Shown piece after piece: positions 1 through 7,718 of a DNA stretch of 16,064 nucleotides (its first letter is position 1; each line of letters opens with the position of its first letter). The notes under the pieces were generated by a model. That model saw only the letters and a list, made by a program, of their open reading frames with translations. It did not search any database and was not told where the DNA came from. Origin of the DNA: GCA-2701705 sp036163455 (GTDB lineage: Bacteria > Pseudomonadota > Gammaproteobacteria > GCA-002705445 > GCA-002716945); the NCBI GenBank assembly GCA_036163455.1, contig JAYZKL010000044.1:1-16064 (forward strand), read 5' to 3'. Both the position numbers and the translations under genes were made by a program.

Positions 1-357
1 GACTTTGGTCAAACCCTTGGTTATTGGGGTGTTGGAGCTGGGCCATACATTGTTTTACCTTTTTTAGGACCGAGTAGTTTAAGAGATGCACCGGGTTTAT
101 ATGTAGATATAAAAACAGAACAATCTACTTCACCTACTCAAACAGAGCTTCATCATGAGGAAAGACAAACTCTAACAGCAGCAGAAATTATTGATGCTAG
201 AGCTAGGCTGCTACGTGCAACTAAAATACTTGATACTGCTGCTAAAGACCCTTATGTATTTATCCGTGAATCTTATCTCCAAAAGAGAGAGAGTATGGTT
301 ACTGACGGTAAGAATACCGAAGACTTCGAAATTGATGTCCTTGGTGTAGACTATTAG
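1..357 (+). CDS. mlaA: MlaA (VacJ) outer-membrane lipoprotein, C-terminal 118 residues, 5' end outside window
   Basis: MlaA is the outer-membrane lipoprotein of the Mla system, which extracts mislocalised phospholipids from the outer leaflet and passes them to periplasmic MlaC. The frame is open from base 1 and stops with TAG at 355-357. It reads DFGQTLGYWGV, then GPYIVLPFLGPSSLRD, the hallmark MlaA segment. A helical part with IIDARARLL and DPYVFIRESYLQKRE follows, as in the family C-terminus. The last 20 or so residues are an acidic tail. The lipobox and N-terminal half lie upstream of the window. The gene runs in the same direction as the LPS genes that follow, 46 bases before yrbG, so both outer-membrane lipid-asymmetry functions sit together. 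The family call is firm; only the start is missing. Confidence 0.93.
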   Translation, partial: DFGQTLGYWGVGAGPYIVLPFLGPSSLRDAPGLYVDIKTEQSTSPTQTELHHEERQTLTAAEIIDARARLLRATKILDTAAKDPYVFIRESYLQKRESMVTDGKNTEDFEIDVLGVDY

Positions 358-403
358 TACTTTGTTTGATCAAAATAAAATTTTTCTTTAAATTAAAGGA
401 CCA

Positions 404-1366
404 ATGGATATCTTATATTTTCTTTTTGGACTAATTTTTTTGTGGCTTGGAGCCCAGTCTCTTATCACTGCAACCACAGGTATCTCTGCCAAATATCAGA
501 TATCAGGGTTTCTCTCTAGTTTTTTTATAATTGGATTAGGTACATCGTCGCCAGAAATTTTTATCGCCATTTTATCTAGCTTAGATGGACAGTCTATAAT
601 AGCTATTGGCAATGTAATCGGATCAAATATTGCTAACATCTGTCTAGTTTTCTCTCTTGCAATATTACTTCTACCAAATAAACAAGTTTTTAATGATGGA
701 TTGAAGAGAGAAGTTATGGTTCTAAACAGCATCAGATCCAGTGAAATATTAATATTCTTTACATACTTATCTTTCCTATCTATTGTCGCATTCTTATTTT
801 TACTCAATGATATGAGTAGAATAAATTCATTCATATTAATTTTTCTTTTCCTTGTTCCTATATTTATATTGAAAGAAAAAGATATATTTTCGTCTTCTAC
901 AAATGATAATCAGCATTCTTATTTAAAAATTTTATTAACACTAATATTTGGCCTAGCTCTTCTTTTCTTTGGTGCCGATATACTTCTTTTGGGCGCAAAA
1001 TCATTAGCCACAAAAATTGGAATACCAGATTATGTGATTGGCCTATCTTTAACAGCGATTGGAACTAGTTTACCAGAATTAGCTGCCGTGGTAGTTTCTA
1101 TACGAGGGAAACATTACGAATTTATTGCTGGCAATATACTTGGCTCAAATATATTTAACATAGGGCTTGCGCTGGGGTTGGCTGGTGTGATAAGTCCAGC
1201 TATACTTATCAAAGCAGAATTAGTGAGAGATTTCATGATGATAATCATTACTACTATTGCAGCTTATATTTTTATAATGCAAGGAGGGAAAAGTCTCTCC
1301 AAAAGCATAAGTTTAGTATTATTAATATTATTTGGTTTTTACCAATCAGGATTATACATAATATAA
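404..1366 (+). CDS. yrbG: YrbG-like Ca2+/Na+ antiporter (CaCA family) membrane protein
   Basis: This is a 320-residue inner-membrane cation exchanger of the CaCA superfamily, close to the usual YrbG length of about 325. It has the two inverted alpha-repeats: the first with GLGTSSPE at 44-51 and GNVIGSN at 69-75, the second with IGTSLPE at 219-225 and GNILGSN at 243-249. The acidic and polar residues that bind the cation in this family are present in both. The protein is hydrophobic throughout, with about ten membrane segments and a short charged loop near residues 158-172. The ATG at 404 follows AAAGGA at a good distance. The next gene, kdsD, starts 4 bases after its stop, the yrbG-kdsD order known from E. 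coli. The true substrate of YrbG proteins is not well established, so the transport role is family inference. Confidence 0.88.
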   Translation: MDILYFLFGLIFLWLGAQSLITATTGISAKYQISGFLSSFFIIGLGTSSPEIFIAILSSLDGQSIIAIGNVIGSNIANICLVFSLAILLLPNKQVFNDGLKREVMVLNSIRSSEILIFFTYLSFLSIVAFLFLLNDMSRINSFILIFLFLVPIFILKEKDIFSSSTNDNQHSYLKILLTLIFGLALLFFGADILLLGAKSLATKIGIPDYVIGLSLTAIGTSLPELAAVVVSIRGKHYEFIAGNILGSNIFNIGLALGLAGVISPAILIKAELVRDFMMIIITTIAAYIFIMQGGKSLSKSISLVLLILFGFYQSGLYII

Positions 1367-1370
1367 ATAT

Positions 1371-2339
1371 ATGAAAAAAATTAACAAAAGAAGCACAGCA
1401 CATAAGGTAGTAAAGTCAGAAATTTCTGCTTTGAAATCCATGCTTAGAAAAATAAATAAAGATTTTGAAAGAGCATGTGACATTATTCTTAAATGTAAAG
1501 GAAAAGTAATTACCATTGGTATTGGCAAATCAAGTTACATTGCAGCTAAAACAGCCGCAACTTTTTCAAGTACAGGTACTCCATCCATGTTTTTACACGC
1601 AGCTGAAGCGTTGCATGGAGATATGGGCGTTGTTTCAAAAGATGACGTAGTATTGTTTTTTTCAAATTCTGGAGAAACAAATGAAATAATGCTACTTTTA
1701 CCTTTAATCAAACTTCTAAAAATACCTATAATCTCTATTACTGGTTCAACTAGATCAACTTTAGCTAAAGCTTCTAACGTAATTTTAGATTCTGCTGTTA
1801 AAAAAGAAGCCTGCCCATTAGATTTAACCCCAACTTCTAGTGTTTTGACTGCTCTTAGTCTTGCAGATGCACTCGCGCTGACACTTTTAGAATGCCGAGG
1901 GTTTACTTCACAAGATTTTGCAAAATCACACCCTCAAGGAGAGCTAGGAAAAAGATTATTAAAGAAAGTAGAAAATTTAATGTATACAACAAAATTGCCA
2001 TTAATAAAAAATAATATTCTCTTGAAAAAGGCTATAAACATTATTACTAAATTCAATCTAGGTATAGCTGTAATTATCGATAAAAATAAAAAGATTTTAG
2101 GAATCTTTACTGATGGTGATTTGCGAAGAACATTAGAAAAAAAACCAGATATTTCTAAAATGCTTATTTTTGATTTAATGACAAAAAAACCTGTAACCAT
2201 TACCAGAGATACTATGGCGGCTGAAGCTCTTAATTTGATGGAAGAAAAAGAAATCACATCTTTATTAGTTGTTGATGAAAAAAATTCTTTATTAGGGATT
2301 CTGACACTCAATGAATTGATAAAATCTGGAATATCATAA
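1371..2339 (+). CDS. kdsD: D-arabinose 5-phosphate isomerase
   Basis: KdsD interconverts ribulose 5-phosphate and arabinose 5-phosphate, the first step towards Kdo for the inner core of LPS. The 322 residues (E. coli has 328) comprise an N-terminal SIS sugar-isomerase domain, about 35-180, and two CBS repeats, about 205-320. The catalytic residues known from E. coli (K59, E111, E152, H193) are all found at a constant offset of six: K53 in GIGKSS, E105 in SGETNE, E146 in KKEACPLDL, and H187. H187 sits in SHPQGELG, where most relatives have SHPGGALG, a small deviation next to the catalytic histidine. The stop overlaps the kdsC start by one base (TAATG), so the two Kdo genes are probably translationally coupled. 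The start at 1371 has only a weak ribosome binding site. Confidence 0.95.
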   Translation: MKKINKRSTAHKVVKSEISALKSMLRKINKDFERACDIILKCKGKVITIGIGKSSYIAAKTAATFSSTGTPSMFLHAAEALHGDMGVVSKDDVVLFFSNSGETNEIMLLLPLIKLLKIPIISITGSTRSTLAKASNVILDSAVKKEACPLDLTPTSSVLTALSLADALALTLLECRGFTSQDFAKSHPQGELGKRLLKKVENLMYTTKLPLIKNNILLKKAINIITKFNLGIAVIIDKNKKILGIFTDGDLRRTLEKKPDISKMLIFDLMTKKPVTITRDTMAAEALNLMEEKEITSLLVVDEKNSLLGILTLNELIKSGIS

Positions 2340-2890
2340 TGTCTTTTCCTACGCTGACAGCTTATTCGAAAACAATGGAAAATATTGATAAACAGATAAT
2401 TGAAAAGGCTAGAGATATTGACTTAGTAGTTTTTGATGTAGATGGAGTTTTGACTGACGGAGGAATATATATTTCAGAAAATGGCGAAGAATCAAAAAGA
2501 TTCTTTGCGCAAGATGGGCATGGGGTTAAAATTCTGCAAAGCATAAATATTGAGATAGCAATTTTAAGCGGAAGGTATTCAAAATCTGTAGAAGTAAGAG
2601 GCAAGGAGCTTGATATCAAATTTGTTATTCAAAATTCTAAAGATAAATATAATGACTTTAAAAAGAATTTTATGGATAAATTTAAAATGGAAAAAGTATG
2701 TTTTGTTGGCGATGACATTGTAGATATAGATCTAATGAAAGATGTCGGGCTAGCAATTACTGTTCCCGGAGCTAACTATAATGATGTAAAAAAGCATGCT
2801 GATTGGATCACGCCAAGACTGGGTGGTTTTGGGGCTGCAAGAGATGTATGTGATTTGATTTATTATTCAAAGAAAAAAAATGAAAATTAA
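2339..2890 (+). CDS. kdsC: 3-deoxy-D-manno-octulosonate 8-phosphate phosphatase
   Basis: KdsC removes phosphate from Kdo 8-phosphate to give Kdo. The 183-residue product is a C0-type HAD phosphatase without a cap domain. Motif I is VVFDVDGVLTDG (D33 nucleophile, D35), motif II is the serine of ILSGR (S77), the motif III lysine is probably K101, and motif IV is VGDDIVDIDLM with the Mg-binding aspartates D125/D126. The C-terminal GGFGAARDVCDLI matches the tail that closes over a neighbouring active site in the KdsC tetramer. The start is the ATG that shares a base with the kdsD stop; an in-frame ATG at 2375 would give a product 12 residues shorter and cannot be excluded. The 3' end overlaps lptC by 11 bases. 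Confidence 0.94.
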   Translation: MSFPTLTAYSKTMENIDKQIIEKARDIDLVVFDVDGVLTDGGIYISENGEESKRFFAQDGHGVKILQSINIEIAILSGRYSKSVEVRGKELDIKFVIQNSKDKYNDFKKNFMDKFKMEKVCFVGDDIVDIDLMKDVGLAITVPGANYNDVKKHADWITPRLGGFGAARDVCDLIYYSKKKNEN

Positions 2891-3623
2891 TAGATTTCTA
2901 AATGAGTTAATATCTGATAAGAAAAAAATATCCATTCTTCTCGTCTTATTGCTACTTATGATATGGCTTAATTATTTGCTGACAGATGCAATTAACTTCA
3001 ATAGAATTGATAAGTCTGAAACTAGAACCAACCATTTTCTAAATAATTTTGTAATTGAACAAACAAGTGATGACGGTAATGTTAAATGGACTTTAAATGG
3101 TGATAGGCTTGAAAAATTTCCACATAGTGAAAGATCTGAAGTGATTAATCCTGATATGTTTGTAAAATCTAGCGATACAACATTTTGGAAAGTGTCTGCT
3201 TCACATGCATTAGATCCCGATTCAGAATTTAACTCTATTTATTTAACAGATAATGTTAAATTTGAGAAGAAAAATATTTCTAAAGAAAGTGAAGTCTTTA
3301 TCACAACATCGCGTGCTATTATTTATCCATTGGAAGAAAAAGTTGAAACAGATGCTTTTGCAACAATTATAACACCTGACTCAAAAACAACAGGAGATGG
3401 AGTAATTGCAAATATAAAAGATGGGTATGTAAAAATTCTTGCGAATGCTATAAGAGTTGCATCAACCAAAGAGCGTACAGAATATTTGCAAGGTGACCAG
3501 CTTTTGTATGATTTAAATAAAAAATCATGGAAGATAGTCAAGAAAAAGAGAAATAATGAAAAGAATCAAGTTCAAGAAAGAGTAAAAACTATACTTAAAA
3601 CAAGAAAACTGGGTACTAATTAA
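2880..3623 (+). CDS. lptC: LptC-like LPS export protein with an extra LptA-like C-terminal segment
   Basis: LptC is the bitopic inner-membrane protein that takes LPS from the LptB2FG transporter and hands it to periplasmic LptA. The 247-residue product has one N-terminal membrane helix (about 18-34), then a periplasmic beta domain with family features such as TTSRAIIYPLEEKVETD (142-158) and a TGDGVIANIKDG stretch ending near 193. E. coli LptC is 191 residues, so about 50 residues are extra. That extra part reads YLQGDQLLYDLNKKSW, a basic linker, then QERVKTILKTRK. By eye this resembles the last strands of LptA, where a GDxxxYxL motif is followed by a terminal RVxTxL strand. A separate lptA is missing, since lptB starts 2 bases after the stop. 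The protein may be an LptC-LptA hybrid left by a deletion; this is inference from motif resemblance. The LptC identity itself is firm. Confidence 0.88.
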   Translation: MKINRFLNELISDKKKISILLVLLLLMIWLNYLLTDAINFNRIDKSETRTNHFLNNFVIEQTSDDGNVKWTLNGDRLEKFPHSERSEVINPDMFVKSSDTTFWKVSASHALDPDSEFNSIYLTDNVKFEKKNISKESEVFITTSRAIIYPLEEKVETDAFATIITPDSKTTGDGVIANIKDGYVKILANAIRVASTKERTEYLQGDQLLYDLNKKSWKIVKKKRNNEKNQVQERVKTILKTRKLGTN

Positions 3624-3625
3624 AA

Positions 3626-4351
3626 ATGATTGGTCTTAAATGCAAAAACCTCTGTAAAGAATATGACAGAAAATCTGTTGTGAATGGGGTTAGTCTAGAA
3701 GTTGAAACAGGAAAAATTATTGGGTTACTCGGTCCCAATGGTGCAGGAAAAACAACAACTTTTTTTATGATTGTAGGATTAATAAAGTGCGATACCGGCA
3801 ATATATGTATTGATGACATTGATATTACTAATCTTCCAATGCATATAAGGTCAATGAGAGGCATAAGCTACTTACCTCAAGAAGCTTCAATTTTTCGAAA
3901 CCTTTCTGCAGAAGATAACATTTTTGCTATTCTAGAAACAAGAAAAGATATTACACAAGAACAGCAATTACAAAAATTTGATGATTTAGTTGAAAAATTA
4001 AATATTAAAAATATTTTAAAAACCATGGGCGCTAGTCTTTCTGGTGGAGAAAGAAGACGCGTTGAAATTGCAAGAGCTTTAGCTACAGACCCTAAATTCT
4101 TATTGTTAGATGAACCTTTTGCTGGGATAGACCCTTTATCTGTTTTAGAGATACAAAAAATAATTAAATCCCTAGCTAAATCAAACATTGGAGTTTTAAT
4201 AACTGATCATAATGTTCGTGAAACATTAGGTGTTTGTAATAAGGCATATATTATAAATAATGGAGAAGTTGTAGCTGATGGCATCCCATCGAAGATTATA
4301 AAAGATAAATTGGTCCGGGAAGTTTATTTGGGAGATGATTTTAAGATATGA
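3626..4351 (+). CDS. lptB: LPS export ABC transporter ATPase LptB
   Basis: LptB is the cytoplasmic ATPase that powers extraction of LPS from the inner membrane together with LptF and LptG, which are not in this window. The 241 residues equal the E. coli length. Walker A is GPNGAGKT (36-43), the Q-loop glutamine is Q85 in YLPQEASIF, the signature is LSGGERRR (from 138), and Walker B is LLLDEPFAGIDP with catalytic E163. The switch histidine is H195 in TDHNVRE, the same number as in E. coli. The LptB-specific features YLPQEASIFR and TDHNVRETL separate it from other ABC ATPases. It follows lptC after 2 bases, and its TGA overlaps the rpoN ATG (ATGA), as in the conserved lptB-rpoN arrangement. Confidence 0.97.
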   Translation: MIGLKCKNLCKEYDRKSVVNGVSLEVETGKIIGLLGPNGAGKTTTFFMIVGLIKCDTGNICIDDIDITNLPMHIRSMRGISYLPQEASIFRNLSAEDNIFAILETRKDITQEQQLQKFDDLVEKLNIKNILKTMGASLSGGERRRVEIARALATDPKFLLLDEPFAGIDPLSVLEIQKIIKSLAKSNIGVLITDHNVRETLGVCNKAYIINNGEVVADGIPSKIIKDKLVREVYLGDDFKI

Positions 4352-5718
4352 AAATAAAAGGAAAACAATCTTTAAGTCTGTCTAACAAATTAATAATGAC
4401 GACACAAATTCAATTAGCAATTAAATTGCTTCAATTAAATTCATTAGACCTACAAAAAGAAATTGATGAAAAAATAATGACAAATCCCTTTTTGGATAAT
4501 GAAGAAAATGAAATGACTGATGTAGTCTCAGAAATACCATCATCTTTACAAACCACTCATGCACAAAACAATCAAAACGATACAGAGGAAGTTTATTCAG
4601 AAATTGCATCCAATAAAGAGAGTTTACGAGATTATCTTCTTTGGCAATTAAGAATGTCTTCTATGAGTGATGATGATCAATTTATTGCATACAACCTGAT
4701 TGATTATATTAATGATGACGGATATCTTACTGAGGATGTAGAGGAACTATTTTTAATACTTAGAAAGAACCTTGAAATTACATTCCAAGAAATCTTTGCT
4801 GTACTGCATAAAATCCAGACCTTTGACCCTATCGGAGTCGGCGCCACATCTATAACTGAATCACTAAAATTACAGCTTGATTATTATCATAAAGAGAATT
4901 CTAGCTATAAACTTGCAAAAAAAATTATTAATAGTTTAGAAAAAAAATATAATGGTGATTTATCTAAATTAAACAAAGTTATTGATAATTCACAAAACAA
5001 GAGCAACATCAGTCAAAATGCACTTAGCCTCATTAAGTCTCTTAATCCAAAACCTGGGTTAGCTGTATCATCAACCCTCAATGAGTATCATATAACTCCA
5101 GATATTATTATTTCAAAAAAAGAAGGTAGGTGGGTGACAGAATTAAATCCAGCAATAAATCCAAAAATTAAAATTAACAATACATACAAAGCATTAGATA
5201 AAAAAATCATGAGTGTAAAAGACGCAGAATATTTTAAAACAAATTTACAAGATGCGCGTTTTTTTCTAAAAGCTCTAAAGAATAGAAATTTAACCATGCT
5301 CAAAGTTGCAAAAACAATTTTTAAAAAACAAGTGAAATTCCTTGAGGAAGGAGACATTGCAATAAAACCTCTTACTCTTAATAATATTTCTGAATCCATT
5401 GGAATGCATGAGTCTACCGTTTCAAGATGTACTAATAATAAATTTGTTCAGACTCCAAGGGGTATATTTGAGCTGAAACATTTCTTCTCGTCAGAACTCA
5501 ATACTAATTTAGGAAGTGCAATTTCTTCAAAGGCAATCAAATCTATGATAGAAAAAATTGTGCTGGGTGAAGATAAAAATTCGCCACTGAGTGACTCACA
5601 AATTACATTAAGCTTTAATAAACATGGCATTAAGGTTGCAAGAAGAACAATTACAAAATATAGAGAAATGCTATCAATACCAACATCAAATCTTAGAAAA
5701 AAGGTTGAAATAAAATGA
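4348..5718 (+). CDS. rpoN: RNA polymerase sigma-54 factor
   Basis: RpoN directs RNA polymerase to -24/-12 promoters and needs an AAA+ activator to melt them. The 456 residues (E. coli 477) show all regions. Region I is glutamine- and leucine-rich, from about 8 to 50, including TTQIQLAIKLLQLNSLDLQ. Region II is a short acidic, variable linker at about 52-85. The core-binding domain follows to about 230. A helix-turn-helix lies near 343-363, with SESIGMHESTVSR. The diagnostic RpoN box ARRTITKYRE is at 431-440, followed by LSIPTSNLRK. No activator gene is in the window. The gene overlaps lptB at the start and ptsN at the end, each by ATGA. The ribosome hibernation gene hpf, usually between rpoN and ptsN, is absent. 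Confidence 0.97.
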   Translation: MKIKGKQSLSLSNKLIMTTQIQLAIKLLQLNSLDLQKEIDEKIMTNPFLDNEENEMTDVVSEIPSSLQTTHAQNNQNDTEEVYSEIASNKESLRDYLLWQLRMSSMSDDDQFIAYNLIDYINDDGYLTEDVEELFLILRKNLEITFQEIFAVLHKIQTFDPIGVGATSITESLKLQLDYYHKENSSYKLAKKIINSLEKKYNGDLSKLNKVIDNSQNKSNISQNALSLIKSLNPKPGLAVSSTLNEYHITPDIIISKKEGRWVTELNPAINPKIKINNTYKALDKKIMSVKDAEYFKTNLQDARFFLKALKNRNLTMLKVAKTIFKKQVKFLEEGDIAIKPLTLNNISESIGMHESTVSRCTNNKFVQTPRGIFELKHFFSSELNTNLGSAISSKAIKSMIEKIVLGEDKNSPLSDSQITLSFNKHGIKVARRTITKYREMLSIPTSNLRKKVEIK

Positions 5719-6167
5719 CATTACAAAAATTAATTAGTGATAAATTTATTTTACTAAATCAAAAATTAAACAATAAAAAAAATGCTCTAGAATTAATCAG
5801 CGATCATTTTGAAAAAGAAATACAAATAAAAAAAGAGATAGTTTTTGATAGCCTATATGCCAGAGAAAAATTAGGCACAACTGCATTGGGCGGTGGAGTT
5901 GCTCTGCCTCATGCCAGAATAGACGTGTTGAAAAATATACAAACACTCATAATTCAACTTAATTCTGGAATTGATTTTGATGCAGTAGATGGAAAGAAGG
6001 TGGATATTATCTTTGTTCTGCTTGTCCCAAATGTTAATTCCGATGATCATGTTAAACTATTAGCTGAAATTGCATCAGTTTTAGATAACAACGAAATAGT
6101 AAAAAAAATCAGGAACGCAAAATCTCCACACGAAATTATTTTAGCACTTAATAACTCTCAATCTTAA
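5715..6167 (+). CDS. ptsN: PTS-Ntr EIIA component
   Basis: EIIA-Ntr is the output phosphoprotein of the nitrogen-related phosphotransferase chain, which in other bacteria controls potassium transport and kinases by its phosphorylation state. The 150-residue product is a single PTS EIIA type-2 domain. The active histidine is H66 in GGGVALPHARID, preceded by REKLGTTALG. The downstream segment DFDAVDGKKVDIIFVLLVP is characteristic of PtsN. The start codon is inside the rpoN stop (ATGA), so translation is probably coupled to rpoN. After it comes rapZ at 14 bases, the usual neighbour in gammaproteobacteria. The likely phosphate donor is the HPr encoded further along the same block. Confidence 0.94.
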   Translation: MTLQKLISDKFILLNQKLNNKKNALELISDHFEKEIQIKKEIVFDSLYAREKLGTTALGGGVALPHARIDVLKNIQTLIIQLNSGIDFDAVDGKKVDIIFVLLVPNVNSDDHVKLLAEIASVLDNNEIVKKIRNAKSPHEIILALNNSQS

Positions 6168-6181
6168 AGAATTTCTCTACA

Positions 6182-7069
6182 ATGGTAATAAAAAAACAAT
6201 CGCAAATAATGCTGATAACTGGATTATCCGGTTCTGGCAAAACAATCGCTCTTCAATCTTTAGAGGACCTTGGTTTTTATTGTATTGATAATTTATCTCC
6301 AAATATGATTCTAAAGATAATTGAATTTACTCAATCAACTAAAAACAATTTTTTTAATAAAATAGCGATAAGTATAGATATAAGGTCTATAAAAATGGAT
6401 AGAGATTTTGAAAAATCGATTGAAAAATTATATCGTTTATTAAAAGAGTTAAACATTATTGTTACAACAATTTTTTTATACTCTGAAGAGCAAATTTTGC
6501 TATCTAGGTTTAATGCTACCAGGCGATTGCATCCCCTATCTAATAACAAAATAAATCTTATTGATGCTTTAAAAAAAGAAGAGGAAACCATGCATTGCTT
6601 AAAAGAAAAATCTAGTCTTGTAATTGATACAAGTTATTTAAAACCATCTGAATTAAAAAATGAGATAAAGGATAGAGTGCTAATAGTTAATGAAAAAAGT
6701 GACATATCAATCTTAATACAGTCCTTTGGATATAAAAATGGTTTGCCAGTAAATAGTGATTTTGTTTTTGATGTACGCTGTCTTAAAAACCCTTTTTGGG
6801 ACAAAACTCTACGTTATTTATCTGGTAAAGATAAAAAGGTTATATCTTTCTTAGAATCTGATAAGTCAACAACGAAAATGGAAAAATCTATCATTTCTTT
6901 CTTAAAAAGATGGATTCCTAATTTTTCAAATAGTGATCGTCATTATCTAACAATTTCAATAGGTTGTACTGGCGGCTTACATAGATCAGTTTTTTTAGCA
7001 GAAAAAGTTTATAAATACCTCTCATCGAAATATGCTAATATTTTAATCAAACATAGAGATATAAAATGA
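6182..7069 (+). CDS. rapZ: RapZ-family P-loop nucleotide-binding protein
   Basis: RapZ in E. coli is an RNA adaptor that brings the GlmZ small RNA to RNase E and so tunes glucosamine 6-phosphate synthase. In other bacteria the role is less clear. The 295-residue protein (E. coli 284) has a Walker A GLSGSGKT at 14-21, then SLEDLGFYCIDNLSP, typical of the family. The C-terminal domain carries DVRCLKNPFWD and SIGCTGGLHRSVFLAE, the conserved GCTGG-HRS loop. The protein ends with ILIKHRDIK and lacks the long basic RNA-binding tail of E. coli RapZ, so the RNA adaptor role is uncertain here. An in-frame ATG at 6209 aligns with the E. coli start, but 6182 follows a weak AAAGAA and is kept. Its stop overlaps the next start (ATGA). 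Confidence 0.93.
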   Translation: MVIKKQSQIMLITGLSGSGKTIALQSLEDLGFYCIDNLSPNMILKIIEFTQSTKNNFFNKIAISIDIRSIKMDRDFEKSIEKLYRLLKELNIIVTTIFLYSEEQILLSRFNATRRLHPLSNNKINLIDALKKEEETMHCLKEKSSLVIDTSYLKPSELKNEIKDRVLIVNEKSDISILIQSFGYKNGLPVNSDFVFDVRCLKNPFWDKTLRYLSGKDKKVISFLESDKSTTKMEKSIISFLKRWIPNFSNSDRHYLTISIGCTGGLHRSVFLAEKVYKYLSSKYANILIKHRDIK

Positions 7070-7470
7070 AAGTTGGTTTGTTACTTTTAACTCATAATGA
7101 CATTGGCTCACAATTATTGTTAGCTGCAAAATCTATTTTTGGTGATATACCATCACGTGTTGAACTCCTATCAGTAGATCATTATGATCAACCAAATGAT
7201 GTAATACATCTAGCCAAGCAATATGTAAAAGTCCTAGATGAAGGTAAAGGAGTTTTAATACTTACTGATATGTTTGGCTCAACCCCTAGTAATATTGCAA
7301 GCGAATTCTCTAATATAAAAAATGTAGAAGTTGTGTCTGGCATTAATTTATCAATGCTACTAAATATTTTTAACTATCCAAATCTTTCAATAGGTGCTTT
7401 AACTAAAAAAGCACTGGATGGCGGTAAACAAGGAATTGTAAAAATTAACGATGAAAGAAAAAGTATTTAA
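7066..7470 (+). CDS. Mannose-family PTS EIIA domain protein
   Basis: This is a 134-residue stand-alone EIIA-Man domain. The phosphorylatable histidine is H10 in LLLLTHNDIG, matching H10 of E. coli ManX. The segment GVLILTDMFGSTPSNIA (about 62-78) is the family's second conserved motif, followed by VVSGINLSMLL. No EIIB, EIIC or EIID is encoded next to it, so it probably does not transport sugar. In several proteobacteria such an orphan EIIA sits between rapZ and ptsH and acts as a regulatory phosphoacceptor. It overlaps rapZ by four bases and ptsH by 20 bases, so all three are probably expressed together. The domain call is firm; its partner is unknown. Confidence 0.92.
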   Translation: MKVGLLLLTHNDIGSQLLLAAKSIFGDIPSRVELLSVDHYDQPNDVIHLAKQYVKVLDEGKGVLILTDMFGSTPSNIASEFSNIKNVEVVSGINLSMLLNIFNYPNLSIGALTKKALDGGKQGIVKINDERKSI

Positions 7471-7717
7471 AATAACAAATAAATTAGGTCTGCATGCACG
7501 TGCTGCTGCAAAGATTGTATCCCTTACATCAAAATTTAAATCTCAAATTACAATTACCAATGGAAAAAAAGAAGCAGATGCTAAAAGTATAATGAAAATA
7601 CTGATGCTGGCTGCACCAAGAAATACAGAACTTAAAGTGAATACAAATGGAAAAGATGAGTCGCAAGCAATGGATGCAATAGAATCATTGTTTGTAAATA
7701 AATTTGACGAGGATTAA
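7451..7717 (+). CDS. ptsH: Phosphocarrier protein HPr
   Basis: HPr takes phosphate from EI and passes it to EIIA proteins. The 88-residue product has the active site KLGLHARAAA with H15, and the regulatory serine S46 in DAKSIMKILMLAA. The serine motif resembles that of HPr proteins which are substrates of HPr kinase/phosphorylase, although no hprK is found in this block. The C-terminus EAMDAIESLF-like helix (AMDAIESLF) is normal for the family. The start lies 20 bases inside the preceding EIIA gene and has no good ribosome binding site, so it probably depends on translation of that gene. One base separates its stop from the ptsI ATG. Confidence 0.95.
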   Translation: MKEKVFKITNKLGLHARAAAKIVSLTSKFKSQITITNGKKEADAKSIMKILMLAAPRNTELKVNTNGKDESQAMDAIESLFVNKFDED

Positions 7718-7718
7718 T

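Noticed and set aside
496..834. Antisense open frame of 112 codons inside yrbG
   Set aside because: No recognisable domain or start signal; it mirrors a strongly supported gene on the plus strand.
3616..4188. Antisense open frames opposite lptB
   Set aside because: They are shadows of the lptB coding sequence, which has every ABC ATPase motif in frame.
5088..5630. Antisense open frames opposite the rpoN C-terminal half
   Set aside because: rpoN is intact through its RpoN box on the plus strand, and the antisense translations show no known motifs.
7704..7718. TTG at 7704 as the ptsI start, adding five residues
   Set aside because: It overlaps ptsH and has no ribosome binding site, whereas GAGG at 7709-7712 is well placed for the ATG at 7719 and the shorter protein begins like other EI proteins.
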